NCBI RefSeq assembly: GCF_003286415.2
Contig: NZ_CP043450.1
Location: 2,108,001-2,172,000, forward strand
Direction of reading: 5' to 3'
Origin: Mucilaginibacter rubeus
Lineage (GTDB): Bacteria; Bacteroidota; Bacteroidia; Sphingobacteriales; Sphingobacteriaceae
DNA length: 64,000 nucleotides
Part shown: positions 1-8,408 of the stretch, one piece after another
Layout: every line of letters begins with the position of its first letter
Position numbering within the stretch: the stretch's first letter is position 1
Position numbers and translations under genes: made by a program
The notes under the pieces: generated by a model
Told to the model about the DNA's origin: nothing
Databases searched by the model: none
The model's input: the letters and a program-made list of their open reading frames with translations, nothing else

Positions 1-204
1 TACCAGGACGCGGATATCAACGAACTGATTGAACTTTGGGCATTGTTAAACTTGCAAATTATACGGGTTTTGAATAATTATCCTCCCGATAGGTTAAACG
101 CCCGTTGTGATAACAGCAAACAGGAGCCAAACCTGCAAACGGTTGAATGGCTTGCCGCCGATTACGTTGACCATATGTTACATCACCTGAAAGATATATT
201 GTAA
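1..204 (+). CDS. DinB-like family protein, C-terminal fragment
   Basis: An open frame runs in from the left edge and stops with TAA at 202-204, giving the last 67 residues. The tail has an aromatic-rich segment (TVEWLAADYVDHMLHHL) typical of the C-terminal helix of DinB_2 four-helix-bundle proteins, where clustered histidines help bind a divalent metal. Substrate is unknown; the family includes thiol-dependent transferases and many uncharacterised proteins. The stop overlaps the next start (TAATG), so the two genes are probably translationally coupled. The family call rests only on this short tail. Confidence 0.65.
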   Translation, partial: YQDADINELIELWALLNLQIIRVLNNYPPDRLNARCDNSKQEPNLQTVEWLAADYVDHMLHHLKDIL

Positions 205-620
205 TGGCTGGCTATTCGGGTACACCTTTGGCGAAAAAACTTGGCATAAAAGCAGGAGCAAGATTAATGCTGATCAACGCGCCCGAGCATTACATCGATT
301 TGTTTACCGATATGCCTCCTGATGTTTATTTTACTGCCGATGTTTCGCATGAAAATGATGTGATCCATTTCTTTAGCAAAAGCGCAGATGAATATCGTGC
401 TAAACTCCCGGAGTTCATGAAACAAATAAAGCAGGATGGCATGATCTGGGTTTCCTGGCCCAAAAAGGCATCAAAGGTAGTCACTGATCTTACCGAAGAT
501 TTGATCAGGAATTTTGCCCTGCAAATTGGCCTGGTTGATATTAAAGTTTGCGCAGTTGATGAGGTTTGGTCAGGTTTAAAGCTGGTTATACCTGTTAAAA
601 GCAGAAAATATATAACATAG
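204..620 (+). CDS. DUF3052 family protein
   Basis: This 138-residue soluble protein starts at the ATG overlapping the upstream stop. It begins MAGYSGTPLAKKLGIKAG and contains a central D-G-M-I-W-V-S-W-P-K-K segment, both characteristic of DUF3052. No signal peptide or membrane segment is visible, so it should be cytoplasmic. Members are small and often sit beside DinB-like genes, as here; no reaction has been assigned. The full family length appears present. An open frame on the opposite strand across the same bases is a shadow. Confidence 0.8.
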   Translation: MAGYSGTPLAKKLGIKAGARLMLINAPEHYIDLFTDMPPDVYFTADVSHENDVIHFFSKSADEYRAKLPEFMKQIKQDGMIWVSWPKKASKVVTDLTEDLIRNFALQIGLVDIKVCAVDEVWSGLKLVIPVKSRKYIT

Positions 621-660
621 GTCATTTTTTACTAAAACCGATTAAACAACAGTAGTGTGT

Positions 661-691
661 TTTAGCATAAGCACTTAATTATATAACTTAG
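661..691 (+). promoter_or_regulatory. possible Bacteroidota-type promoter of the OsmC gene
   Basis: TTTA at 661-664 and TAACTTAG at 684-691 are 19 bases apart, resembling TTTG-N19-TAnnTTTG with one mismatch in each box. It would give a leader of only about 13 bases before the ATG at 711. Weak, position-based evidence. Confidence 0.3.
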
Positions 692-710
692 CGCAATAAT
701 ACCAGATAAT

Positions 711-1139
711 ATGGCTCAGATTGAATTAAAACGTGTACATGGCGATTTTGGCTTCGAAGCTGTTGACGCTAATGGACACACAGTAAAAATGGACAGTAGT
801 CCGGAAAGTGGCGGCCAGGATTTTGGTATCCGCCCAATGCAGATGCTTTTAATGGGCCTTGCCGGTTGTTCTGCAATTGACGTGATTAGTATCCTAAAAA
901 AACAACGCCAGGAAATAACCGACTATAAAATGGTGGTTAATGGCGAGCGTGAGGCCGGTAAAGAGCCTTCACTATGGGAAGATGTGGATATTGAATTTCA
1001 TATCTATGGTAATGTTGATGAAGATAAAGCCGTACGTGCTGCCGAGCTTTCTATCAACAAATACTGTTCTGTTGCTGCAACGCTTTCAAAGGCTGGTGCG
1101 GCAATTAAATGGAAGGTGATTGTTCACCCGGCCCAATAA
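711..1139 (+). CDS. OsmC family peroxiredoxin-like protein
   Basis: This 142-residue protein has the OsmC/Ohr fold signature with two redox cysteines: Cys53 in GLAGCSAIDV and Cys119 in NKYCSVAATL. Family members reduce organic hydroperoxides through a Cys-Cys pair, while the YhfA-like branch often has no proven substrate. The sequence looks closer to the general OsmC branch than to Ohr. It is cytoplasmic and of normal length. The next gene follows about 30 bases downstream, so co-transcription is likely. Confidence 0.88.
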   Translation: MAQIELKRVHGDFGFEAVDANGHTVKMDSSPESGGQDFGIRPMQMLLMGLAGCSAIDVISILKKQRQEITDYKMVVNGEREAGKEPSLWEDVDIEFHIYGNVDEDKAVRAAELSINKYCSVAATLSKAGAAIKWKVIVHPAQ

Positions 1140-1168
1140 TAAAATTTATTACGAATAAAAAATACCAG

Positions 1169-2008
1169 ATGGCGGAACAGGAAGTCCCTATTAAAACAGT
1201 GCACCTGTTCCCCCTTTTGGATCAAAAGCTGATAGAACTGCTTAAGTCGCTATCGGCCGAAGAGTGGAATAAGCCAACATTGGCAAAGCTTTGGACGGTG
1301 AAGGATATTGCCGCCCATTTGCTTGATGGCAACATGCGTGTTATTTCCTTGTCGCAGCAATTTATCGGCGATCCCCCGTCAATCCCCATCAATAATTACA
1401 GCGATTTAGTTGATTTTTTGAATGGCTTAAATGCAACCTGGGTAAAAGCCATGAGGCGTGTGAGCCCGCAATTGTTAATCGAACTTTTAGAAGCGACGGG
1501 CCGGCAATACAGCGAAATAATGTCAAAAGCCGATCTGCTTGCACCCGCGCCATTTTCTGTAGCCTGGGCAGGAGAGGAGGAGTCTGTTAATTGGTTTCAC
1601 ATTGCCCGCGAATACACCGAAAAGTTTCATCATCAGCAACAAATTCGCGAAGCTGTTGGTAAGCAGGGTATTATTACAGCCGAGTTATTCTACCCCTGTA
1701 TTGATACATTTATGCGCGGGCTTCCGCATGCTTATCGTACTGTTATTGCCAATGCCGGTGCGGTAATCCAGGTTACCATAAGCGGTGAAGCCGGAGGCGA
1801 CTGGTTCCTGCTCAAAACTGCCGATGGCTGGATGCTTACCCAAAACACCGGTTCTGCGCCGGATACTAAGATTACACTGTCGCCCGATATTGCCTGGAAA
1901 GTATTTACAAAAGGTATCGATCCACAAACCGCGTTGGATTCATCTCATGTCAGCGGAAATATTAACCTGGGCGAAAATCTGTTCAATATGGTTGCCGTAA
2001 TGGCTTAA
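1169..2008 (+). CDS. maleylpyruvate isomerase N-terminal domain / DinB-like protein
   Basis: The protein begins MAEQEVPIKTVHLFP at the ATG at 1169 and is about 279 residues. An upstream in-frame ATG at 1109 would overlap the OsmC gene by 31 bases and add a non-conserved leader, so 1169 is preferred. Residues around 10-60 (LLDQKLIELL, then WNKPTLAKLWTVKDIAAHLLDGN) match the N-terminal four-helix bundle of the TIGR03083/MDMPI_N family. The spaced histidines (AAHLLDGN and EYTEKFHHQQQI) could ligate a metal. A C-terminal SCP2-like segment follows. In actinobacteria relatives use mycothiol; here the thiol cofactor and substrate are unknown. Confidence 0.7.
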   Translation: MAEQEVPIKTVHLFPLLDQKLIELLKSLSAEEWNKPTLAKLWTVKDIAAHLLDGNMRVISLSQQFIGDPPSIPINNYSDLVDFLNGLNATWVKAMRRVSPQLLIELLEATGRQYSEIMSKADLLAPAPFSVAWAGEEESVNWFHIAREYTEKFHHQQQIREAVGKQGIITAELFYPCIDTFMRGLPHAYRTVIANAGAVIQVTISGEAGGDWFLLKTADGWMLTQNTGSAPDTKITLSPDIAWKVFTKGIDPQTALDSSHVSGNINLGENLFNMVAVMA

Positions 2009-2318
2009 CAACTATTTTGTTTATTTACTCCTTATCTGTACAAAACTGTATTGTTTTTAACTCATTAACCATTTGGTACAAAAAGTTAAATAATAGATAC
2101 AAATTACGTATTTCAACTAATCTGAATTGTATCATAAAAGTATCGTTGTTTCGCTTAGTTAATCAACGGTTTATATTAAATTTTTACTTTATTTTTTCGA
2201 TTTGTTTTAGACTGATTTAAGGCCTAGTTTTCCGGTTGCCAAATGCTGATGGCATCAATGTTGGATTATCCAATGTACGTTTTTCTTAAATGTTAAACGG
2301 AGAATTAAAATTAGAAAT
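2009..2318. other. AT-rich intergenic region before ompA-like gene
   Basis: This 310-base gap is very AT-rich. A 67-codon open frame at 2017-2220 is dominated by Phe, Ile, Asn and Leu as expected from base composition, has no recognisable family and is not called a gene. The only supported signal is the promoter-like pair at 2201-2232. Confidence 0.5.
2201..2232 (+). promoter_or_regulatory. Bacteroidota-type promoter of the OmpA-family gene
   Basis: TTTG at 2201-2204 and TAGTTTTC at 2225-2232 are separated by 20 bases, close to the Bacteroidota housekeeping consensus TTTG-N19-TAnnTTTG (7 of 8 in the -7 box). Transcription would start near 2239, leaving a leader of about 80 bases. Confidence 0.5.
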
Positions 2319-3695
2319 ATGAAAACAAATTTAAAAAAAGCCTCACTGCTCTTTACAGGGGTACTGGTTGGCAGTAAATTATTCGCTCAATCACCAGATA
2401 CTTCAGCAGCAGCAAGAGATTATGTAAAACCGTTTTCAGGCGGTGATCAATTACGCACCTGGTCAATTGGTGTACATGGAGGATTGTTAACTCCTTACAC
2501 CATATTCGGCCGTAATAACCGACAGGATTTTACCAACCCAAGCGAACAGTTTGGATACGGTGCTTACATTAAGAAACAAATTTTACCATCATTTGGCTTA
2601 CAAGCCGATTTCCTTCGTGGCCAGGTGGCATCATCAAACAGCCACGTAACCACAGCCGGTACTTCTGCTTATGATTCGTACTCTACAAAACTAAACTGGT
2701 CGGCAGCCTTGAGCGCCAACTTTACATTGGCAAATATCAACTGGCGCCATGACCGGCCGTTCATTCAGCCCTACTTAACTGCTGGTGCTGGGTATATGAA
2801 CTACACGCCGAGGATTACACCGGCCGGTGGTCAGCAGGAAAACTTCAAGAAAACCGACAACGGTCACATTAACGAAGTATTCATTCCAATTGGCGCGGGT
2901 TTGAAATTCAACCTTGCTCCGGGTATCAATCTTGATTTGGGTTACCAGGTTAACTTTGTGCAGTCAGATAACTTTGATGGCTATAACTTTGGCGGCGGCG
3001 ATGACAGATTTTCATACGCTCACGTTGGTTTAGAGTTTGCATTGGGCAGCAAGAAAAAGCCGCAGATGGCCGTTCATAACCCGGTATCATCAATGCGTAC
3101 CGAGTACCAGTGGGAAAATCAACGCACACGTGCCGAGCTACAACAGCAAATTGATGCCGAGAAAGCTAAAAATGCTCAGCTTGCAAGCGACCTTGCTACA
3201 ACCAACGCTAACTTAGCTAAGTTAACTACCGATAGCGATGGTGATGGTGTTGTGGACGTAAACGATAAATGCCCTAACACGCCAGCAGGTCAAAAAGTTG
3301 ATGGTTCTGGTTGTCCTTTAGCTAAACCGGTGGTTTATGTAACCGAAGAAGATAAGAAAGTAGTTAAAGACGCTATCAAAAACCTTGAGTTTGATTTGGG
3401 TAAAGCAACTATCCGTGCTCACTCATACCCAAGTCTGGACAGGGTAGCACAGTTACTGGTTGATAAAAACTTCAGCCTGAAACTTGCCGGCCATACTGAT
3501 AACACAGGTTCTGCAGATTTAAACATGCGTTTATCAAAAGATCGCGCCGAGTCTGTTAAATCTTACCTGGCAAGCAAAGGTGCAAATCCATCACGTATCG
3601 AAGCAACCGGTTATGGTCAAACCCAGCCAATTGCTACAAACAAAACCGCTGCTGGTCGTCAGGCTAACCGCAGGGTTGAGTTTACCTTATATTAA
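2319..3695 (+). CDS. OmpA family outer membrane protein with TSP3 repeat
   Basis: This 458-residue protein has a signal peptide (cleavage probably after LFAQ, residue 24). A beta-barrel-like region spans about 45-245, a coiled coil about 262-303 (heptad-like, Gln/Ala/Glu rich), and one calcium-binding thrombospondin type 3 repeat about 304-335 (DSDGDGVVDVNDKCPNTPAG). An OmpA/MotB peptidoglycan-binding domain spans about 345-458, with the GHTDNTGS loop and the C-terminal NRRVEF motif. It should anchor the outer membrane to peptidoglycan. It has its own promoter-like site and a strong terminator, so it is probably monocistronic and highly expressed. Confidence 0.93.
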   Translation: MKTNLKKASLLFTGVLVGSKLFAQSPDTSAAARDYVKPFSGGDQLRTWSIGVHGGLLTPYTIFGRNNRQDFTNPSEQFGYGAYIKKQILPSFGLQADFLRGQVASSNSHVTTAGTSAYDSYSTKLNWSAALSANFTLANINWRHDRPFIQPYLTAGAGYMNYTPRITPAGGQQENFKKTDNGHINEVFIPIGAGLKFNLAPGINLDLGYQVNFVQSDNFDGYNFGGGDDRFSYAHVGLEFALGSKKKPQMAVHNPVSSMRTEYQWENQRTRAELQQQIDAEKAKNAQLASDLATTNANLAKLTTDSDGDGVVDVNDKCPNTPAGQKVDGSGCPLAKPVVYVTEEDKKVVKDAIKNLEFDLGKATIRAHSYPSLDRVAQLLVDKNFSLKLAGHTDNTGSADLNMRLSKDRAESVKSYLASKGANPSRIEATGYGQTQPIATNKTAAGRQANRRVEFTLY

Positions 3696-3717
3696 TAGAT
3701 ATTGTTAATATTCCATA

Positions 3718-3755
3718 AAAAGCAAAGGCCGCTCATTTGAGTGGCCTTTGCTTTT
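3718..3755 (+). terminator. rho-independent terminator after OmpA gene
   Basis: Left arm AAAAGCAAAGGCC (3718-3730) pairs with GGCCTTTGCTTTT (3743-3755), and the stem extends inward by a few pairs around a short loop. The T run lies inside the right arm. It lies 22 bases after the stop codon. Confidence 0.85.
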
Positions 3756-4068
3756 ATATAAGCTGACTTGTCAAGTATAATACACGCGTAAAATGGACTC
3801 TTTTCGTCTTCCTGCGACATCGTACCGTGCCCTTATTTAATATCAGTGTAATTTAAAATAAGTTATTTAAAAGAATGATCGATATGCGCGTTTATTGCAA
3901 CAAGTGGTAAAGAATGCGGGTCTTTTAGTTAAAGGTTAAGGTTTATAGCCTGCCGGTAATTAATGTCAATATTAAACTGACTTTTTTATGACTTTTTTAA
4001 TTACAAATTAAGAAACAGCTTCTTTTATCACTTGTTCACTGTTATACATCTCATATATCTATTTAGCT
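3756..4068. other. intergenic region with no recognised gene
   Basis: About 310 bases between the ompA-like terminator and the UspA-like gene. It is AT-rich, especially near 3960-4010. No convincing TTTG / TAnnTTTG pair, RNA gene or open frame with family resemblance was seen. Confidence 0.5.
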
Positions 4069-4836
4069 ATGAAAGCAATCTTAGTGATTCACAATCTTAA
4101 AAAGGAAAGTAATTACGCGCTCACTTACGCTGGTAATTTAGGCGCAAAACTAAAAACTAAAGTAATTGTCATGAACACGGTACCCGAACCGCTAAGCGTT
4201 CAGTTATCTGACGCCACAGCGCATGACATATTTGATAACGAAGACTTTGGCTTTAAAGACCAAAATAAAAACGCCGAGAATATAGTTTTCCTTAGCTATC
4301 TGGATACTTTAGGAATGTCGCTCCATGCTATTACAGCTAAATATGACGTTGGGTTAATTATTAAAGGTGTTTGTGGAACTACTAAAAAGATCAATGACCA
4401 GGTTCTGCCTATTTTAAATCACGCATGCTGCCCGCTGCTGGCTATTCCTGAAGACGCCTCTTTTAATATTAACAATATTGGTTACCTCGCCGATTTGCGT
4501 TATGCCAAAAAAGATATTGTAAGTTTTTTAAGTAAAATGAGCGAGGCTTTGGATGTAAAAGCTTCGCTTTTTAATATTACCGAATCGGGATTGCCGCACA
4601 TGAACGATAGTTATGCAGAAACCGTGTTCAGGCAGTTGTTTTGCAATTCGGGGCTTAACCTCGTAAATATTAAAGAGCGGGACATCATGAAAACCGTTGA
4701 CGTTTTGGCCAACGTAATGCAGGTAGACTTTTTTGTTTTGAGTAACCGTAGCTCGCAACTAAACGGCCTTTGGGATTGGGAAAATATGGAAAACGAAGAG
4801 CATGCGCATCTTCCGGCGTTGATCTTTCCTTGTTAA
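4069..4836 (+). CDS. universal stress protein (UspA-like)
   Basis: This 255-residue cytoplasmic protein begins with a beta strand followed by a conserved stretch (MKAILVIHNLKKESNYALTYAGNLGAKL), as in the Usp fold. Its length is consistent with two degenerate Usp domains; the second, about 140-255, includes INNIGYLADLRYAKKD and a Rossmann-like end (VDFFVLSNRSSQLNG). The ATP-binding G-2x-G-9x-G(S/T) motif is not clear, so it may not bind nucleotide. No operon partner is evident: it faces a convergent esterase gene across a shared hairpin. The stress role is inferred from family membership. Confidence 0.7.
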   Translation: MKAILVIHNLKKESNYALTYAGNLGAKLKTKVIVMNTVPEPLSVQLSDATAHDIFDNEDFGFKDQNKNAENIVFLSYLDTLGMSLHAITAKYDVGLIIKGVCGTTKKINDQVLPILNHACCPLLAIPEDASFNINNIGYLADLRYAKKDIVSFLSKMSEALDVKASLFNITESGLPHMNDSYAETVFRQLFCNSGLNLVNIKERDIMKTVDVLANVMQVDFFVLSNRSSQLNGLWDWENMENEEHAHLPALIFPC

Positions 4837-4848
4837 TGTTACGCGAAA

Positions 4849-4889
4849 AAGTATAAAGGGAAGGCTGACAATACCTTCCCTTTATACTT
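4849..4889. terminator. bidirectional terminator between UspA-like and esterase genes
   Basis: A perfect 16-bp stem (AAGTATAAAGGGAAGG at 4849-4864 with CCTTCCCTTTATACTT at 4874-4889) closes a 9-base loop. On the minus strand it is followed directly by TTTTT, so it best serves the esterase operon. It could also stop the plus-strand gene. Confidence 0.85.
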
Positions 4890-4896
4890 GTAGTCC

Positions 4897-5760
4897 TTAC
4901 AAAATATAAGTACCGTTCGCTTTTAAAACCTTGCTGAAGAATAACAAGTGCCCCGGTAAGGCATTTTGCCAAAATTCCCAGGTATGGCCTCCCGGTTGTT
5001 CTGAATAATCATGAGGGGTATGATTATAAACCAATCTTCTGTGCAATTCCCTATTTGGTTCAAGCAAAAAGTCATCAACTCCAATATTAATTGCCAGCGG
5101 TAAACCGTTTCTCCTCATCTGATCGGCCATGTTCACTACCGAGTAGGGCAGGAAAGAGTCCGGTGTCATCGGTCCCCAGATTTTATCAAGCATTTTGGTA
5201 AGCATCTCAAACCTGTCGGGAGGTAATTTCCAGGTGGTCATGTTTGGGTCGAGGGCGCCGCTCATGCTTCCGGCAGCCGCAAACAGTTCAGGGTGTCTTG
5301 TCGAGAGGTACAAAGAACCAAAGCCACCCATAGATAAACCGGTGATCAATCTGCCTTTTTTATCGGCAATGGTACGGTACTTACTATCTATGAATGGAAT
5401 TACTTCGTTTATGATATAGGTTTCAAACTTGCTGTTAGGATCAACCGGGCTGTCAACATAATAACTAAAGGTTTCACCTTCGGGCATTACAATAATGATA
5501 TTGTATTCATCGGCAAGGTCTTTTACCAGCGATTTATCGGGCGTTTTAAGCAGCCAATCGTCAAAATGCCCATAGCCACCATGTAACAGGTATAGCACCG
5601 GGAAATTGGCTTTGCCTTTTGCGTAAGCCTTTGGAAAAGCAATAGCCGCCTTATAAGTTTTGTTCATAGCAGCACTTGGAATCTGCACTGTATCAACCTT
5701 TGCAGCAAAAGCCCATATGCTGTAAAGTACCAGGGGGATAATTAAAGTTAGCCTTTTCAT
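4897..5760 (-). CDS. secreted alpha/beta-hydrolase, esterase D / feruloyl esterase-like (PF00756)
   Basis: This 287-residue protein has a signal peptide (residues 1-20, ending AFAA). The alpha/beta-hydrolase core carries the nucleophile elbow GLSMGG with Ser143, an oxyanion segment LLHGGYGHFDDW (59-69), likely acid Asp229 or Asp230 (GVDDF) and catalytic His259 (GGHTWEFW). PF00756 members include feruloyl and acetyl esterases, S-formylglutathione hydrolases and mycolyltransferases; the signal peptide favours a periplasmic ester hydrolase acting on plant-type or other esterified substrates. The stop of the upstream carboxylesterase lies only 4 bases before this start, so the pair is an operon. 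Confidence 0.85.
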   Translation of the reverse strand: MKRLTLIIPLVLYSIWAFAAKVDTVQIPSAAMNKTYKAAIAFPKAYAKGKANFPVLYLLHGGYGHFDDWLLKTPDKSLVKDLADEYNIIIVMPEGETFSYYVDSPVDPNSKFETYIINEVIPFIDSKYRTIADKKGRLITGLSMGGFGSLYLSTRHPELFAAAGSMSGALDPNMTTWKLPPDRFEMLTKMLDKIWGPMTPDSFLPYSVVNMADQMRRNGLPLAINIGVDDFLLEPNRELHRRLVYNHTPHDYSEQPGGHTWEFWQNALPGHLLFFSKVLKANGTYIL

Positions 5761-5764
5761 GTGC

Positions 5765-7381
5765 TTACGGTTTAGGTGCGGCTGCTACTATTTGCAATAA
5801 CTCGTCATCAGGGTGGTTTTTAACAACGCATTGGTTATCCAGTATCATAGTCGCGCCATTATCGGCTGTATATGCAGGCCACTTAGGTAATGAAGATGTG
5901 TTGGGGTTGCCGGTTTTAGCAAAGTTTATCCATGCGCTGCTTATTTTATCGGCAAGGGCATAGGCTTCTTTACCGCCGCCTGTCATTTCCTGGCAACGTG
6001 CTATGTTATTAAACTGGAAAGCGATATCCATACAGTGCATAGCCTTGTACATGCCGCCGTTTACAGGTGACTGCCAGGTAAATAGGTACATATAAACCGG
6101 TGCGGCACCGCTCACCGCTTTTTCATTGGCTTGTTTGATAGCTAATGAACGGAAGTTAAATTCGATATCAGTATATTCTGATGGCTTTGAAATGGTTGGA
6201 TAGGCCTTTTGAGCGGCAGCCATGAAAGCATCTGTTTTATCGCCATATTTTTTTTGCAGACTCGCCTTTAATTCATCCATTGTTTGGCTTTTGGGGCCGG
6301 GTACAAATGGTGCGAATTCGTTTTTGGTGGTGCCTACCAATAGCGGGACATTCTTAGACAGGTCTTTAGCTGCCTGATCGGATGGTTGATAAGGCAAGAA
6401 ATCCCCGTCTAAAGCCGGTCCCCAGCCATTTATGCCTTTTCCTTCTTTTCTTAAATCGGCAGATACCTTGCGCATAGCTTTTTTACCGGCTTCGTTTAAT
6501 ATATCATACGGTAATTTCTGAAGTGAATCAACTTGTGAAGGTTGCAGGTGAAGTTCTTCCAATAACGCCGCGGCAACTTTTTGGGTAACCGATTTTTCGT
6601 TGAAGTTAGTGATATAACTGCCACTTTCAACAATGGCGTTTTTAAACAAACCTTTTGCAGATGGTGCGTTCATTAGGGATGTAACCTTACCGCCACCGCC
6701 AGACTGACCAAAGATGGTTACGTTATCCGGATCGCCGCCAAACTGGGCTATGTTTTGTTTAACCCATTCCAGAGCCATTTTCAGATCAAGCAGCCCTGCA
6801 TTTGATGAACCTTTATATTTATCGCCATAGGCAGATAGGTCAAGAAAGCCAAGGATATTTAAACGGTGATTTACAGATACCAATACCACATCCCCCTTTT
6901 TTGCAAGGTTTTCACCATCGTATGACGGAAGCTCGATTGATGAGCCTGCGGTAAAACCACCGCCGTGCAGCCAAACCATTACCGGGCGTTTTTTACCATC
7001 GTTTAATTTCTGTGTCCATACATTGAGCGACTGGCAATGCTCGTTTGAGTAACCCAGATCATGCTGAAAGGCAAACTCAAATTCATCATTAACGGTTGTT
7101 GTAGGATCAGTAGGGCAAACCGGGCCGTAAGTTTTTGAACTGCGTACATCTGTCCATGGTGTAGGTTTCTCGGGAGCCATAAAACGGTCGGCTTTGGCAT
7201 AGGGGATACCTTTAAAGGTATAAATGCCATTGTGGATGTAGCCTTTTACTTTACCGCTTTCGGTTGATGTTACAGCCACATCATTACCGGCAACAACGGG
7301 TTCATTGCTGTTTTGGCAAAATACCGTTACGGGTAAAAAGCAAATAAATAAAAGCAGCATGAGGGTACTGTTTTTTTTCAT
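5765..7381 (-). CDS. secreted type B carboxylesterase (PF00135)
   Basis: This 538-residue protein has a signal peptide (cleavage near VFCQ, residue 23). It shows type-B carboxylesterase landmarks: an early GIPYAKADRF segment, the EHCQSLNVW motif (residues about 114-122), oxyanion HGGGF (139-143), nucleophile Ser227 in FGQSGGGG, acid Glu355 (TKNEF) and base His449 (MHCMDIAFQF). It should hydrolyse carboxylic esters in the periplasm or outside the cell. It is first gene of a two-gene operon with the PF00756 esterase. Its natural substrate cannot be deduced; pairing of two secreted esterases suggests deacylation of polysaccharide or plant-derived esters. Confidence 0.92.
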   Translation of the reverse strand: MKKNSTLMLLLFICFLPVTVFCQNSNEPVVAGNDVAVTSTESGKVKGYIHNGIYTFKGIPYAKADRFMAPEKPTPWTDVRSSKTYGPVCPTDPTTTVNDEFEFAFQHDLGYSNEHCQSLNVWTQKLNDGKKRPVMVWLHGGGFTAGSSIELPSYDGENLAKKGDVVLVSVNHRLNILGFLDLSAYGDKYKGSSNAGLLDLKMALEWVKQNIAQFGGDPDNVTIFGQSGGGGKVTSLMNAPSAKGLFKNAIVESGSYITNFNEKSVTQKVAAALLEELHLQPSQVDSLQKLPYDILNEAGKKAMRKVSADLRKEGKGINGWGPALDGDFLPYQPSDQAAKDLSKNVPLLVGTTKNEFAPFVPGPKSQTMDELKASLQKKYGDKTDAFMAAAQKAYPTISKPSEYTDIEFNFRSLAIKQANEKAVSGAAPVYMYLFTWQSPVNGGMYKAMHCMDIAFQFNNIARCQEMTGGGKEAYALADKISSAWINFAKTGNPNTSSLPKWPAYTADNGATMILDNQCVVKNHPDDELLQIVAAAPKP

Positions 7382-7479
7382 AATTGTATTTGGTTAAATT
7401 GGTTTAAAGCAATAGGTCCCTGCACGCTCGAGGGATCCTGGAAGAAGAAATATAACAATCAGCAATTAATTCTGATGTT

Positions 7480-7500
7480 ATTGTGTAAATATAACACAAT
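7480..7500. other. short inverted repeat upstream of esterase operon
   Basis: ATTGTGT (7480-7486) and ACACAAT (7494-7500) form a 7-bp dyad with a 7-base spacer about 100 bases upstream of the esterase operon start. It overlaps a TATATTTA sequence read on the minus strand that resembles a -7 box. It could be an operator; there is no supporting regulator in view. Confidence 0.3.
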
Positions 7501-7575
7501 GGTTTTGCCAAATACAATTTATATCATACTTTTTACTTTCAGAAATTTCTGTTTAAATATTGTGTTTCTGGGTTT

Positions 7576-8379
7576 TTATAAGCCGTAACTATCTTTATAT
7601 CGCTGCATCGAAGCTTCAAATATTTCCATAGCGTTGCCCTCAATATCCTGGTTTTCGAATGCGCCGTAAACCGTATCAAAATTAAGTTGAGCTGCTTTTT
7701 GATAAACTTTGGCAAATTCTGTTTTGGAGAGTAGTATAATATTAGGATAGCTGTACATGATAGCCATGTGCTGCTTGCTACGGGCTATATTAAAGGTATC
7801 GCCGCAAAGCATCATACCTTGAGGTGTTAATCCTTTTATATGTAACACGCAACTACCTGCAAAATGCCCGCCGATATGCACTATACTTATCCCGTCCCAA
7901 AGTTGGGTAGTGTTACCATCCCATAAGTAGATATATGGACTATCAAAAGGCACCCATTCGGCGTCGTTTTGGTGGATGTAGATTGGACATTCAAATTCGG
8001 CCGCCCAATCATTCATATTGCTATAATAATGCGGGTGCGAAAAGGCGATGGCTTTTAACCCACCTTTAGCCCGGATAAAATCTATTGTTGCTTTATCCAG
8101 ATATGGGATGCAATCCCACAAAATATTACCTTCCGGCGAGATCAATAGTAATGCCCTTTGGGCTATGGCAAAATCTGGTTGTATTTTGAGCGCGTACAGG
8201 TGCTCGTTTAGCTGTGTGATTTTAATTGTATGATGTTCTAATTCAGTAGAAAGCGTCCATTGCTGACCGCTTTCCGAAACATACTGACGGTCATCGGTAC
8301 AGATCGGGCAAATTGAGGGCGTCGTTGGTTCAGCCAAAAATTGTGTACCACAAGTGCCGCAGATGATGGTTTTGTTCAT
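7576..8379 (-). CDS. MBL-fold metallo-hydrolase with N-terminal zinc-ribbon-like motif
   Basis: This 267-residue cytoplasmic protein starts with two CxxC pairs (Cys7/Cys10 and Cys24/Cys27, TIICGTCG and SICPICTDD), which look like a small zinc ribbon or rubredoxin-like knuckle. A metallo-beta-lactamase fold follows. The usual HxHxDH metal motif is replaced by HPHYYSN (His115, His117), while later metal-type motifs GGHFAGS and CGDTF are kept, so metal content or chemistry may differ from standard hydrolases. It lies 29 bases downstream of the DoxX gene and is probably co-transcribed with it. The reaction is unknown. Confidence 0.75.
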   Translation of the reverse strand: MNKTIICGTCGTQFLAEPTTPSICPICTDDRQYVSESGQQWTLSTELEHHTIKITQLNEHLYALKIQPDFAIAQRALLLISPEGNILWDCIPYLDKATIDFIRAKGGLKAIAFSHPHYYSNMNDWAAEFECPIYIHQNDAEWVPFDSPYIYLWDGNTTQLWDGISIVHIGGHFAGSCVLHIKGLTPQGMMLCGDTFNIARSKQHMAIMYSYPNIILLSKTEFAKVYQKAAQLNFDTVYGAFENQDIEGNAMEIFEASMQRYKDSYGL

Positions 8380-8408
8380 GATTTTATAAACTTTGTCTAA
8401 GAGGTGTT

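Noticed and set aside
2017-2220. 67-codon open frame downstream of the DinB-like gene
   Set aside because: It is AT-rich, has composition-driven residues (Phe, Ile, Asn), no signal or family resemblance, and overlaps the OmpA promoter region.
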